From the IMG/VR virus record IMGVR_UViG_3300038701_003045, positions 1-56,474 of that record: a DNA stretch of 56,474 nt; one strand, written 5' to 3'. Below the pieces are notes generated by a model. The model made no database searches. It saw nothing but the letters and a program-made list of their open reading frames with translations, and was not told the origin of the DNA. Shown one piece after another: positions 1-10,196 of this stretch (the stretch's first letter is position 1; each line of letters starts with the position of its first letter). The DNA is from a virus. The translations under genes and the position numbers were made by a program.

Positions 1-1
1 A

Positions 2-436
2 TTTGTTTCTACATTCTTAAATGCTGAGGACACAACACTTCCAACTGATATCACTTATTATAATGCAGCACTTGTATATGATCCTACTGTTGATGTATCT
101 GAGCAAAATACTGCATCATGGGGATTATCAGCGAATGTTGACTCTACGTTTGCGGTAAATGAAAAGATTACAGGCGAAACAAGTGAAGCGACTGGTATCG
201 TTTATTGGGCTAATACAACACATATTAAAATTAATAACATAAGAGGATCTTTTTCTAACGGAGAAACTATTATTAATGAAAGTTCCACCAATTCTTCAAT
301 AAATATAATAAAGAGCAACGATATTACTTCATCAACTGGTGATATTATCAAATATAATATTTCATATGATGGAATAGATAGAAGCTCAAATATATCAGAA
401 GACGTTAAATTTATAATTAATCTAGAAAGTAATTGA
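2..436 (+). CDS. 8: baseplate wedge protein gp8-like, C-terminal part (5' truncated by window)
   Basis: An open frame enters from the window edge and ends in a TGA that overlaps the next ATG (TGATG). The 144 visible residues are Thr/Ser/Asn-rich beta-type sequence with repeated hydrophobic-glycine phrases (FAVNEKITGETSEATGIV, GSFSNGETI). This is the style of the C-terminal half of gp8 in marine T4-like phages. gp8 is a baseplate wedge subunit and would sit here, just before the DUF4815 protein. Assignment rests on position and style; another wedge protein is possible. Confidence 0.55.
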   Translation, partial: FVSTFLNAEDTTLPTDITYYNAALVYDPTVDVSEQNTASWGLSANVDSTFAVNEKITGETSEATGIVYWANTTHIKINNIRGSFSNGETIINESSTNSSINIIKSNDITSSTGDIIKYNISYDGIDRSSNISEDVKFIINLESN

Positions 437-3400
437 TGGCAGATAAAATTCAAACTAATCTAAATACATCTCCTTATTGGGATGATTTTGATGAAACAAA
501 GCAATATGTAAAGGTTTTATTTAAACCTTCTGTCGCTGTTCAAACAAGAGAATTAAATCAGATCCAAACTATGCTACAACAACAAATAGCTAACTTTGGT
601 TCGCATGTATTTAAAGAAGGTTCTATTGTTGATGGAGTTGCTATTACATATAATTCGGCACATCCATATGTTAGATTGAACAACCTATTTTCATCTAATG
701 TTGCTGCTGCAATTGATACAATTACAGAAGAAAATCTTATTGTTTCTGCCAATACAGGTGTTAGAGCTGTTTCGAATATCACTAAAACTGGTTTCTTAAC
801 TCAATATCCTGATACAAATAGATTATACCTCTCTTATCTTACAACAGGTAAAGACGGATCTAACAACGATGTATCTACATTCGAGTCTGGTGAAACTCTT
901 ACAATCTATAATGGTGATCAAAGTAAATTAGGAACTCTGGATAGTAATAACATTGTAGATACAATTGATGTTGTGACAGCTAATTCAACTGTTAATGCAA
1001 TCGGTACTGCATATAGTGCAACAACATCCGATGGTGTTATCTTCCAAAAAGGATATTTCTCTAAAGTTCTTCCACAAACAGTTCTTGTTAGCGAATATGA
1101 TACAAATACAGCAAATAAAGTTCTTGGTTTTGACACATCCGAAAGCATTGTTGAAGCATCACAAGATGAGTCATTAACAGATAATGCTGCGGGTCAACCA
1201 AATGCTGTTGCTCCTGGTGCTGATAGACTTAAACTATCTCCAGTATTAAAATCATATGATAAAACAGCAATATCTTCAAACTCATCATTCTTCACAATCG
1301 CTGAGTTTAATGACACAACATTAGTTCAAGAAAGTACTGGTTCTGATTACGATGTTCTCGGTGATGCTCTTGCTAAAACAATCAGCGAAGAGTCTGGTGA
1401 TTATGTTGTTAAACCATTCCCGGTTGAAACATTAACACATGCATCTAATTCAAATCTTATGAATTACGAAGTATCTCCTGGTATTGGTTATATTTCAGGA
1501 CATAGAGTTGAATTCCTGGGTGCTAAAAAGATTGAAGCGAATAGAGCTGTTGAGACTGATGAAGCACAAGCGCAGATCATTACAGCCAACTACGGAAATT
1601 ATGTTGTTGTTGATGAATTTATGGGTAACTTTGATATCAATGACATTTCAGAGATTACAATTTACGACTCACCACAAAATGCTATTTCTACAGTTTCTGG
1701 CTCTGGATCAGCTCCAAGCGGTAACGCTGTTGGTACAGCGAATATTAGAAGTGCAGTTTATAGCTCAGGAACTAAAGGTACTCCTGAATGTCAATATAGA
1801 TTATATCTGTTCAACATTAATATGAATAGTGGAAAATCATTCTCTAATGATGCTAAATCATTCTATATTAGTGGTTCATTCGGTAAAGCTAAAGCTGATG
1901 CTGTATTAGAAAACAGTAAGTCTGTTATCAAGGATAGCATTAAGAATTCTCTATTGTTTGATACTGGTATCAATTCAATCAAGAGATTAACTGATTCTAA
2001 TGGTGTTAATGATACTCAGTTTATCATTAAAGATAGTGCTACAGCTACTCTTCAATCGAATGGGTTTGTCACATTTACGCTAAATACACCATATGCTGGT
2101 GGTAATGAAAAGCTTAATTACTCTACCGGAACATTATCTGATGTTAATGAATTAAAGCTTGATATCTCATTATCGACTGAAGCATATTCAGCTAACCAAA
2201 CAGGAACAATCACAGCATCAGGAACAACAGTTACTGGTACTGGAACAACATTCACATCCGACTTTGCTGTTAATGATTTTATTAGAAGTGCTAGTTCAGG
2301 TGCTGTAAGAAGAATTACAGACATTGCATCAGACACATCTCTAACAATTAATGCTTCACTCACTGAAAGTGGTGTTAATTACCAAAGATATTGGCCACAA
2401 GGTCATGTTATGGATTTAGCTGGTGTTGGTGGTTCTGTTAATATCATTTCAAACACTCAGTTCTCTGTTTCAACAGATATTTCTACATCCGGCGGTTCTG
2501 GATCACAGACAGTTTATGGTGATTATGAAGTTATTAGAACTGGTGCTGTTCCTATCACTAAGAATATCAATAAAGATACATTTGTTAAAATTGACTGCTC
2601 ATCCGCTGGTGTTGATGGACCGTTTAATTTAGGTCTTATTGACGTAGCAAGCATCAGTGCAATCTATATTGGTTCTGATTACAGCGAGTCAAATCCTGAT
2701 CGTTCACTATGGTTCGATTTAGATACTGGACAAACATTGAATGAATATGGTCATGCATCTATTGTATTAAAGCCACAATATAAGTCAAACATTTCTTCAG
2801 CAAGCAGAATTCTTGTTAAACTTAATCACTTTGTAGCTGATTATTCAGCGGGTGCTGGTTTCTTCTCAGTGGATTCATATCCTCTTGTTGAAGAAGGCGA
2901 TACAGCCAATAGCACTAATATTCATATCGGTTCTATTCCTACAATTAACGGATTAGATACAAGAAGATATATTGACTTTAGACTTCAAAAATATAATACA
3001 GCAAACACATCTACTACAATTGCTGGAGCTACTGTTAACCCAGCTGCAGCCAATAGCAGTTATATTAAAGCATCTACTGGTTCTTATCTTCCATATCCTG
3101 ATAGTAACTTCCAAGCAGATGTGGAATATTACCTATCACGTATAGATATTTTATCTATCACTAAGGATGGTGAATTGGTTATAACCGAAGGACAAGCTTC
3201 TTCAACTCCTAAATCACCTATTAGTCCTGTAGATTCTATGCCAATTGCTAATATTTACGTACCTGGCTACCCATCTCTTACAACAAGAGAAGGCGAAGAA
3301 TTTAGTCGTATAGATATTAAAACACGTATCAGTCTTCTTTATAATAAAGGATATGATATGAAGGATATTGGCGCACTGGAAAGTCGTCTTAATAGATTAG

Positions 3401-6159
3401 AATATTACACAGCTCTAAACCTTCTGGAACAATCTACTAAAGATTTAACTATCACTGATTCTAACGGCCTTGATAGATTTAAGAATGGTTTCTTCGCTGA
3501 ACCATTTGCTAGTCATAATTTAGGTAATGTATCTGATTTCGAATATAAGATTTCTATTGATCCATTAGCTAAAGTTGGTAGACCTTTCTTTGACAAGCAC
3601 TCAATCGATTATCAGTTGAATTCAAATAATTCAACAAACATTCAGGTATCTGGTTCTAAAGTAACATTACCATATTCACCTGTATTGTACGCAGAACAAC
3701 CATATGCAACTAAATTCAGAAATTGTACTGAATCGGTATGGCAGTGGAACGCCGACGTAACATTATATCCTGAACATGATCACTTCAGAAACGAGGTGTC
3801 AATTCCTGCTGTTAATGTTGACATAGACTTGGCGACTCCTTTCGAACAGTTCGCTAACTCACCATTTGGTACAACATTTGGTGATTGGAGAACTGTTAAC
3901 ACATCAACAAGCACATCAACAAGCACATTTACACCATTCGTCGGCGAAGGCGATAGAGCCACTGGTAATATAACAACAACTACGACCGCTCTTACTAACC
4001 AACAAAGAGTTGAAAGTGTATTGAATGTTGATGTAAGTTCACAGAATTATAACTTTGGTTCGTTTGTTAAAGATATTTCTATTAATCCATATATGAGAAG
4101 TCGTGAAGTAGCATTCATCGCTACAGGATTAAAACCAAATACTGAAATTCATGCCTTTTTTGATAGAACAAATGTTGATGAACATTGTGCTCAAGGTACT
4201 TTATCGGGCGTTACAAACGTGTTGGAAGGACAAGAAAATAGAATTGTTTCTAGAACAGTAAATTACGGAACAACTATGGTAACTGATGGCTCTGGTACTT
4301 TATATGGTATCTTTAGAATTCCTGATGATAGCTTTAGAGTTGGTGATAGAGAATTTATTCTATGCGATGTTGATGACATGGATACGGGTTCAGATGCTAT
4401 CCTGACTTCAGGTAAGTCTATCTATAATGCTTCTAATATGTCAATTTCGTCACAAGAAATTACTCTAAATACAAGAACACCTAATATATCATCAACTTCG
4501 TCAATTGCTTCTAGAACTCTTGTTGATACAAGTCAATCTGTACAAGAATTCCAAGTAAATGGTGGTGAAGGCGGAGACCCAATTTCTGAGTCATTCCCAG
4601 TCGAAGCGCCTAATTCAACTGTTGTATTCTTTGATAAACTTGATCTTTACTTTAAAAGTAAGGACGACACAATGGGTGTTACTGTTTATATTACTGAAAT
4701 GTCAGCAGGTGTTCCTAACAGTAAGAAGATTATAGCTAAAAAGCATTTAACATCAGCTGAAGTTAATGTTTCTGATGATGCTTCTGCAGTAACAACTTTC
4801 AATTTTGATGATGTGTTTGCCCTTACAACTGGCAACTTCTATTGCTTCCAAGTTAAACCTGATTCAGATTCTCCTGAATACAATATTTGGATGGCTGAAA
4901 CAGGACAATCAGATGTTGTTACTGGTCAACAAGTATTCTCTAATCCATATATTGGCGTTGCGTTTGTTTCTGCTAACCAAAATACATGGACAGCTCTACA
5001 AAGCGAAGATATCAAATTTAGCTTATACAGAGCATCATTTAATACTGGTACTGGAACAGCATCATTTGAAAATGAAGATGATGATTTCTTAACAGTGGAT
5101 GGATTAACAAAAGCTAATTCTTCTATTGCTGTTCAGGTTGGCGATATTGTTTACACAGCCAACTCAACCGATGGACTATTAACATCTAACACAGATCCTG
5201 TTGGTTATGTTCAAAAGGTTGATGATGCGAATGATACTCTTATTATCCATTCATCTAATGGATTATTTGCAGCGAATGATAGATTAAGAATTCACAGAGA
5301 ATTCCACAATGATCAATCAGCATTTAACTCAAATACACTTATTGCATCTGGTAACGTTGTTAGCGTTGATAATAAGTTATATTCAGCTGTTGTACCAAGA
5401 TTTGCTACAATATCTCCAGCTGGAAGTAAGATTGATTATTCATATAAAGGTACTGATGAGACATATAACCTGGATGATAATTTCTTCAAGGTTGTTCCTG
5501 AAACAGAAAATGAAAAATTAGATAAAATGAGAAATGTTGTTTCTAAATCTAATGAAATTGTTTCTATGTCAGGAAACAAATCATCTCTATTCAATATTAG
5601 TCTTACATCTACTAATGATTATGTATCTCCTGTAATTGATATGATACGTAAATCATCTTTCGTTATTGAAAATATCATCAATAATGACAGCACTGATGAG
5701 CATACAAGATATGGTAATGCTCTATCTAGATATCTAAGCAAGCCAATTGTTCTTGCTGAAGGCCAAGATGCTGAGGATATACAAGTTTATGTGGGCGCAT
5801 ATAGACCATTCGGTTCTGATATTAAAGTTTATGCTAAATTCTTACATAACGAAGATTATGAAAGCATCAATGATAAAGTATGGACTGAATTGGATTATAA
5901 GACAGGTGAATATGTATATTCAACAACAGGTAATACAACAGATTATAGAGAATATTCATTTGGTATTCCTACAACTGCTCCTGTTACGAATGCTGCATAT
6001 TTAAATGAAAACAATAGCGGAGTAGTTGAGTACACTGATGCTGCAGGTGAAATTTATCAAGGATATAAGACCTTTATGATTAAGGTCGTTCTATTATCGT
6101 CATCTAAAGCTCAAGTACCGTTGCTTACTGATACAAGGGCTGTATGTTTACAGATTTAA
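436..6159 (+). CDS. giant DUF4815-type baseplate/tail-fibre structural protein
   Basis: The product is 1907 residues. The N-terminus (YWDDFDETKQYVKVLFKPS, then AVQTRELNQIQTMLQQQIA and HVFKEGSIVDG) matches my knowledge of DUF4815, found in large virion proteins of T4-like marine phages that replace the gp9-gp12 region of T4. The rest is long beta-rich, Asn/Ser/Thr-rich sequence with modules such as GTGTTFTSDFAVNDFI, typical of fibre or baseplate periphery. I chose ATG 436, which overlaps the previous stop, over the in-frame TTG at 433. Its role is probably linking the baseplate to host-recognition proteins. Function is inferred from context. Confidence 0.75.
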   Translation: MADKIQTNLNTSPYWDDFDETKQYVKVLFKPSVAVQTRELNQIQTMLQQQIANFGSHVFKEGSIVDGVAITYNSAHPYVRLNNLFSSNVAAAIDTITEENLIVSANTGVRAVSNITKTGFLTQYPDTNRLYLSYLTTGKDGSNNDVSTFESGETLTIYNGDQSKLGTLDSNNIVDTIDVVTANSTVNAIGTAYSATTSDGVIFQKGYFSKVLPQTVLVSEYDTNTANKVLGFDTSESIVEASQDESLTDNAAGQPNAVAPGADRLKLSPVLKSYDKTAISSNSSFFTIAEFNDTTLVQESTGSDYDVLGDALAKTISEESGDYVVKPFPVETLTHASNSNLMNYEVSPGIGYISGHRVEFLGAKKIEANRAVETDEAQAQIITANYGNYVVVDEFMGNFDINDISEITIYDSPQNAISTVSGSGSAPSGNAVGTANIRSAVYSSGTKGTPECQYRLYLFNINMNSGKSFSNDAKSFYISGSFGKAKADAVLENSKSVIKDSIKNSLLFDTGINSIKRLTDSNGVNDTQFIIKDSATATLQSNGFVTFTLNTPYAGGNEKLNYSTGTLSDVNELKLDISLSTEAYSANQTGTITASGTTVTGTGTTFTSDFAVNDFIRSASSGAVRRITDIASDTSLTINASLTESGVNYQRYWPQGHVMDLAGVGGSVNIISNTQFSVSTDISTSGGSGSQTVYGDYEVIRTGAVPITKNINKDTFVKIDCSSAGVDGPFNLGLIDVASISAIYIGSDYSESNPDRSLWFDLDTGQTLNEYGHASIVLKPQYKSNISSASRILVKLNHFVADYSAGAGFFSVDSYPLVEEGDTANSTNIHIGSIPTINGLDTRRYIDFRLQKYNTANTSTTIAGATVNPAAANSSYIKASTGSYLPYPDSNFQADVEYYLSRIDILSITKDGELVITEGQASSTPKSPISPVDSMPIANIYVPGYPSLTTREGEEFSRIDIKTRISLLYNKGYDMKDIGALESRLNRLEYYTALNLLEQSTKDLTITDSNGLDRFKNGFFAEPFASHNLGNVSDFEYKISIDPLAKVGRPFFDKHSIDYQLNSNNSTNIQVSGSKVTLPYSPVLYAEQPYATKFRNCTESVWQWNADVTLYPEHDHFRNEVSIPAVNVDIDLATPFEQFANSPFGTTFGDWRTVNTSTSTSTSTFTPFVGEGDRATGNITTTTTALTNQQRVESVLNVDVSSQNYNFGSFVKDISINPYMRSREVAFIATGLKPNTEIHAFFDRTNVDEHCAQGTLSGVTNVLEGQENRIVSRTVNYGTTMVTDGSGTLYGIFRIPDDSFRVGDREFILCDVDDMDTGSDAILTSGKSIYNASNMSISSQEITLNTRTPNISSTSSIASRTLVDTSQSVQEFQVNGGEGGDPISESFPVEAPNSTVVFFDKLDLYFKSKDDTMGVTVYITEMSAGVPNSKKIIAKKHLTSAEVNVSDDASAVTTFNFDDVFALTTGNFYCFQVKPDSDSPEYNIWMAETGQSDVVTGQQVFSNPYIGVAFVSANQNTWTALQSEDIKFSLYRASFNTGTGTASFENEDDDFLTVDGLTKANSSIAVQVGDIVYTANSTDGLLTSNTDPVGYVQKVDDANDTLIIHSSNGLFAANDRLRIHREFHNDQSAFNSNTLIASGNVVSVDNKLYSAVVPRFATISPAGSKIDYSYKGTDETYNLDDNFFKVVPETENEKLDKMRNVVSKSNEIVSMSGNKSSLFNISLTSTNDYVSPVIDMIRKSSFVIENIINNDSTDEHTRYGNALSRYLSKPIVLAEGQDAEDIQVYVGAYRPFGSDIKVYAKFLHNEDYESINDKVWTELDYKTGEYVYSTTGNTTDYREYSFGIPTTAPVTNAAYLNENNSGVVEYTDAAGEIYQGYKTFMIKVVLLSSSKAQVPLLTDTRAVCLQI

Positions 6160-6160
6160 A

Positions 6161-6331
6161 ATGAACGATAAATATTTAGTAAGATCAGAAAAAAATCCAG
6201 GAGCCATTTTAAACACAGATAATGTGGCTCTTGATCAATATAAAAAGGTCAAAAGACAAAAATTAAGCATGCAAAATGAAATAAATATATTAAGAGAAGA
6301 AATAAAACAGATTAAGGAAATGTTAAAATGA
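6161..6331 (+). CDS. small conserved structural-operon protein, 56 aa
   Basis: A short frame beginning MNDKYLVRSEKNPGAILNTD with a Lys/Glu-rich C-terminal helix (INILREEIKQIKEMLK) fills the gap between the giant structural protein and the next fibre gene. Its start lies 2 nt after the preceding stop and its stop overlaps the next start (ATGA), so it is well placed for translational coupling. I recall similar short proteins in fibre loci of T4-like marine phages, but no function is known to me. The C-terminal heptad-like helix suggests a coiled coil. Confidence 0.7.
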   Translation: MNDKYLVRSEKNPGAILNTDNVALDQYKKVKRQKLSMQNEINILREEIKQIKEMLK

Positions 6332-6993
6332 GTATGTATTATTCTAATGTAAATGTTACTACTGATAATTTTACTACTTGGTTTACAAGAACTAATCAAT
6401 TATTGGATGCATTAAACACTAAGATCGTAACAACAGATTCAAATACAACAATTGGTAATACTGCTATCTCAGGTACATTTACCTCAAATACAGTATACAC
6501 TAAGGCTCTTACTGGTGGATCATTTGGTAACACTCAATCTTTACCAATTGGTTCAAATACATCTATTACCGGAACGCTTTCTGCAACTGGTAATACATCA
6601 ATTGGCGGCACATTAATCGTTAATGGTAACATTACGATGGCAAATGGAGAGCAGGTATGGCACTCCAATAATGATGGAGTTGGTTCTGGTTTAGACGCTG
6701 ATTTAGTTCAGGGAAGACAGTCAAATGCTTCATTAGAGGCCAATACAGTTGTTTTAAGAAATGAAAATAACGACATATTCTCTAATACTCTTCACATGGC
6801 ATCTACGCAAACATCTAGTAACAATGATACGATATTCTATTCAAGCGCTAATAATTCTATATTAAAGAATGATTCGGTTGGTTTTAGAACATCATTAGAT
6901 GTTTATTCAAAGACTGAAACAGATAGTCAAATTTCAAATACTGCGGCAGTTACAGACGCAGCTGCAGTAGCATACGCAATAGCATTAGGATAA
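6328..6993 (+). CDS. tail fibre-like virion protein
   Basis: 221 residues, almost all Thr/Ser/Asn/Gly-rich beta sequence. It has repetitive phrases (GNTAISGTFTSNTVYTKAL, GTLSATGNTSIGGTLIVNG) like those of phage fibre shafts, and the segment GLDADLVQGRQSN resembles the common LDGxxA/LLDG fibre motif. The C-terminus is helical and Ala-rich. It lies inside the host-recognition operon and overlaps the 56-aa gene by 4 nt. I infer a structural shaft or connector; no enzymatic motif is visible. Confidence 0.6.
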   Translation: MSMYYSNVNVTTDNFTTWFTRTNQLLDALNTKIVTTDSNTTIGNTAISGTFTSNTVYTKALTGGSFGNTQSLPIGSNTSITGTLSATGNTSIGGTLIVNGNITMANGEQVWHSNNDGVGSGLDADLVQGRQSNASLEANTVVLRNENNDIFSNTLHMASTQTSSNNDTIFYSSANNSILKNDSVGFRTSLDVYSKTETDSQISNTAAVTDAAAVAYAIALG

Positions 6994-6996
6994 AAA

Positions 6997-7329
6997 ATGG
7001 CAAACAATTTTAAAAGAAAAACATCAAGAGGAATTGGAACTGTAGCAACAACAATCGGCTCCTATACTCCGGCTGCGAACACACAAGTAACTGTTATCGG
7101 CTTATCTGCGGCAAACATTACTACATCTCCAATAAGTGTGACATTCAGCCATCATAATGGTGCTGATGTTACAACAATAGTTAAAGATGCAACAATTCCA
7201 GCCGGCGGCGCGTTAGTTGTTGTTGGTGGAGATCAAAAGATGGTTTTAGAACCAGGTGATATTATCAGTGTTACTTCTTCAGCTGCATCGTCTGTTGACG
7301 CAATCATGTCAATATTAGAAATTACATAG
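6997..7329 (+). CDS. small virion structural protein, 110 aa
   Basis: A beta-rich 110-residue protein starting MANNFKRKTSRGIGTVATTIG, ending at TAG 7327-7329. Proteins of this form, with a basic N-terminus followed by a predicted beta-sandwich (VTVIGLSAANITTSPISVTF, PAGGALVVVGGDQKMVLEPGD), recur in fibre/neck regions of T4-like marine phages. It sits 3 nt after the previous gene in the fibre operon. A decoration or fibre-attachment role is inference only. Confidence 0.55.
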   Translation: MANNFKRKTSRGIGTVATTIGSYTPAANTQVTVIGLSAANITTSPISVTFSHHNGADVTTIVKDATIPAGGALVVVGGDQKMVLEPGDIISVTSSAASSVDAIMSILEIT

Positions 7330-7336
7330 GAGCTAA

Positions 7337-8473
7337 ATGGCATATATAGGTAACGCATATCAACCAAAAATTGTACCAGACGAAGTTATTGATACCAAAA
7401 TCAATAGAGCTGATGGTGAGCTAACTGGTGACTTAAACGCTGGTAATAATGCTATTAATAACATTTCGTCTGTGACTGGTGAGAATAATGAAATTGATTT
7501 TAGTGGTGATGCAATCAAAGGTATTTCTTCTATAAATGGCGACGTTTTAAGCGGTTTTAGAAACAAGATTATTAACGGTAATTTTGATATTTGGCAAAGG
7601 GCAACAAGTCAAACATCATCAGGTTATGGATCAGCAGATAGATGGAGTAACATCCATACAGGATCAACTAAGACTGTCTCACGCCAAGATTTCACAGTAG
7701 GTCAAACAGATGTCTCAGGAAATCCTAAGTATTTTATGCGGCATGTTGTTACATCTGTAGCTGGCGCTGGTAACTATGCAATTGCTATTCAAAAGATAGA
7801 AAACTTTAGACAATTTGCTGGCAAAACTGTCACTGTTACGTTTTATGCTAAGGCAGATAGTGCTAAAAATATCTGTAATGAATTTTATGTATATCATGGT
7901 TCAGGGGGCAGCCCAACATCTCCTGTTTCTGGAATTGGGTCAACTACTCAAAATCTAACTACATCATGGCAAAAGTTTTCTTACACAGTTGATATTCCAT
8001 CTGACAGTGGCGTTACATATGGAACTAACGATGATCACCATTTAGAGCTGTTATTTTGGTTTGACGCAGGGACAACTCACGATGCCCGAACAAATTCACT
8101 AGGGCAGCAATCAGGTACGTTTGACATTGCCCATGTGTCTGTTGTTGAAGGTGATGCAACACTAGAAGATGACCCGTTTTCACCGAGACATATTCAACAA
8201 GAATTGGCTTTGTGTCAGAGGTATTTCCAAAGAGTTGAAAAAACACGTGCATCGGGGTCTAATGCGGGTGGTAGCAGTACAACGATGTTTAGTCATAATA
8301 TTCCAAAAATGCGACAAGCGCCTACTTTGTCGCATATTAATGTCACCGCAGCGTATAATTGGAGCAACCGACATTTTGCAAACCCTACTGATAGTCACGT
8401 AGCTGTTATTGCTGACGTGACTTCGGGCTATTGGTACTACAATGATGGCTACGATGCGGATGCAGAAATTTAG
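7337..8473 (+). CDS. host-recognition fibre protein with carbohydrate-binding-like domain (copy 1)
   Basis: 378 residues starting MAYIGNAYQPKIVPDEVIDT after a good Shine-Dalgarno (TAGGAG). The core begins near residue 75 with FRNKIINGNFDIWQRATS, a phrase common in phage receptor-binding fibres. It continues as a jelly-roll-like beta region (TVTFYAKADS, TTSWQKFSYTVD) and closes with GTFDIAHVSVVEGDATLEDD and PFSPRHIQQE. The gene at 10793 repeats the same core with divergent ends, so these are paralogous adhesins. The divergent C-terminus probably carries receptor specificity. Confidence 0.7.
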   Translation: MAYIGNAYQPKIVPDEVIDTKINRADGELTGDLNAGNNAINNISSVTGENNEIDFSGDAIKGISSINGDVLSGFRNKIINGNFDIWQRATSQTSSGYGSADRWSNIHTGSTKTVSRQDFTVGQTDVSGNPKYFMRHVVTSVAGAGNYAIAIQKIENFRQFAGKTVTVTFYAKADSAKNICNEFYVYHGSGGSPTSPVSGIGSTTQNLTTSWQKFSYTVDIPSDSGVTYGTNDDHHLELLFWFDAGTTHDARTNSLGQQSGTFDIAHVSVVEGDATLEDDPFSPRHIQQELALCQRYFQRVEKTRASGSNAGGSSTTMFSHNIPKMRQAPTLSHINVTAAYNWSNRHFANPTDSHVAVIADVTSGYWYYNDGYDADAEI

Positions 8474-8481
8474 AGGATATT

Positions 8482-8853
8482 ATGTCATTTACCAAATTCA
8501 CAGCATATAGAAGAATTGGCAAATCTAAAAAATATATTTTAGAAGAAGATCTTTATTGGGATATTGGTAAAAAAAATTCTGGATATCCACTTAAAATAGA
8601 AAAAGGAACAGTGTTTGATATTTCTGTTCCCAGACTTTTAGAATTTATTCAAAGTCCACATGATAAGAAAGTGTTATTAGGCGCTGCTATTCACGATGAA
8701 TTACTTAAACGTGATTTTGATGTTCCATTCGCATCATCAGAATTTAGAAGATCATGCATCGCAAGAGGATCCAATTCAGCAAAAGCCTGGATGTTATTCT
8801 ATACTACACTTGGATATACATCAATAAATAGATATATAAAGAGGAAATTTTAA
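8482..8853 (+). CDS. DUF1353 family protein
   Basis: 123 residues with the layout of DUF1353: YRRIGKSKKYILEEDLYWDIG, KIEKGTVFDISVPRLLEF and a C-terminal helical part ending YIKRKF. Phage DUF1353 proteins often occur in tail-fibre loci; their biochemical role is not established. It starts after GAGGATATT and its TAA overlaps the next ATG (TAATG), so it is co-translated with the host-recognition genes. The charged, compact sequence is unlike its low-complexity neighbours. Confidence 0.7.
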   Translation: MSFTKFTAYRRIGKSKKYILEEDLYWDIGKKNSGYPLKIEKGTVFDISVPRLLEFIQSPHDKKVLLGAAIHDELLKRDFDVPFASSEFRRSCIARGSNSAKAWMLFYTTLGYTSINRYIKRKF

Positions 8854-9188
8854 TGGCAAAAGATTTTAGTATAGCAACTGGTTACACTTTAAGATCGTCT
8901 AATGCAACCATGGAAATTGGTAACATATTTAGACTTCAGGATGATGATGGTAGCGAAGACGATTTTTGGATTCATGTTAACACAAATAGATTTTACATTT
9001 TAACTGGTTACGGAGCAACTGATGCATGGAGCGGAGCCAACCCATTTATGCTTGATAATGCATCAGGTTTAGCATATGCGTATGATCAGCAATTAGCATT
9101 TTTAACAGACATTCCAACATTCACAGCAAGCACATCTGATCCTTCTGGTGGATCAGATGGGGACATTCACTTAAAGTATATTGATTAA
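8853..9188 (+). CDS. small fibre-locus protein, 111 aa
   Basis: 111 residues, coupled by TAATG overlaps to both neighbours. The C-terminal phrase ASTSDPSGGSDGDIHLKYID is a widespread ending in phage fibre-associated proteins. The N-terminal half (ATMEIGNIFRLQDDDGSEDD, then FWIHVNTNRFYILTGYG) looks like a small beta barrel. Likely a virion or fibre-tip component; function unknown. Confidence 0.55.
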   Translation: MAKDFSIATGYTLRSSNATMEIGNIFRLQDDDGSEDDFWIHVNTNRFYILTGYGATDAWSGANPFMLDNASGLAYAYDQQLAFLTDIPTFTASTSDPSGGSDGDIHLKYID

Positions 9189-10192
9189 TGGTATTTTCAC
9201 TTAAAAAAGATGGTGTATGGAGAAACGCAGTTACTGCTTATGTTAACGTAAATGGCACATGGAAAGTTATCGATGAAGCCAAAAGAAACGATAACGGTAC
9301 ATGGAAACTTTTTCATCAAAATATCATCGAAGAAACAGCTACAAATGCAGTCAATTTAAACGCTCAGAATTTATTTTCTTCTAGTGACTGGTCTAATTCA
9401 GTTCCTAAAAGAGTTATTATTCCTTCGGGAGTAACTATTGGTTCCACAAATACTTCTTTGCCAGCATTTAGAACTGGTACTGGCAGAGGCGGCACATTAG
9501 AAGTAATCATTGAAGGAGAAGTTCAAGGAGCTGGCGGCGCTGCTAATGGTGGAGCAGGCGGCGGAGCAGTGCTTATTGAACAGGCAACTGATGTTATTTT
9601 AACAGGTGCAGTTCGCGGTGGTGGAGGCGGCGGTGGTAATGGTGGTACAGGCGGTACTGGATATTATCAAACTAATGAAGATAGTGGTTGGCAGTATTCG
9701 CGTGCAGGACATCAAACATGGGTCAAAAACCAGTATGGTTGGTCATGGTACTGGTATAGTTCTTATCTCGGCAGCAGTAGCGGTACGACTATGGGTCACG
9801 GCGGATATACATATCACAGAGGTTCTTTAGCGTACCAAAATTACCAAGAAAGCGGCGACCACGAAAATTTCTATTACATTAAAAGAACACGTACATTAAC
9901 TCATTATACTTCTGGTGGAGCGGGTGGTAATGGTGGCGTTGGTCAAGGATATGGACAAGCACAAGGCGGCCCAGCTGGTGGAGCTGCTGGAGGAACTAAT
10001 GCTGGTACAGGTGGTACTGGTGGTTGGGGAGCAACCTGGGGTGCAAACGCTTCAAATGGTGCTACAGGAGCTTCGGGAAATTATGCGGGTGGTACTGCCG
10101 GTGGCGCAGGTGGAGCTGCTGGTTACGCGTTTAGTGGTAATTCATTATTAACACTGACAAATAGTGGTACTGTAAATGGCTCAACAGTATAA
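9188..10192 (+). CDS. glycine-rich distal tail adhesin (gp38/PGII-like)
   Basis: 334 residues. The N-terminal ~45 residues carry two repeats (KDGVWRNAVTAYVNVNGTWK, then KRNDNGTWKLF). A beta-rich middle follows (NSVPKRVIIPSGVTIGSTNT), then a long Gly-rich C-terminal domain with runs such as RGGGGGGGNGGTGGTG and GGPAGGAAGGTNAGTGGTGG, broken by aromatic loops (YGWSWYWYSSYLG). This is the composition of polyglycine-II-helix adhesins such as gp38 of phage S16. The aromatic insertion between Gly blocks is a likely receptor-contact loop. Family resemblance is by composition, so function is inferred. Confidence 0.6.
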   Translation: MVFSLKKDGVWRNAVTAYVNVNGTWKVIDEAKRNDNGTWKLFHQNIIEETATNAVNLNAQNLFSSSDWSNSVPKRVIIPSGVTIGSTNTSLPAFRTGTGRGGTLEVIIEGEVQGAGGAANGGAGGGAVLIEQATDVILTGAVRGGGGGGGNGGTGGTGYYQTNEDSGWQYSRAGHQTWVKNQYGWSWYWYSSYLGSSSGTTMGHGGYTYHRGSLAYQNYQESGDHENFYYIKRTRTLTHYTSGGAGGNGGVGQGYGQAQGGPAGGAAGGTNAGTGGTGGWGATWGANASNGATGASGNYAGGTAGGAGGAAGYAFSGNSLLTLTNSGTVNGSTV

Positions 10193-10196
10193 TTTA

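Noticed and set aside
9606-10151. Two overlapping frames (74 and 78 aa) inside the Gly-rich adhesin
   Set aside because: They are alternative-frame readings of GGT/GGC-rich repeats with no ribosome site.
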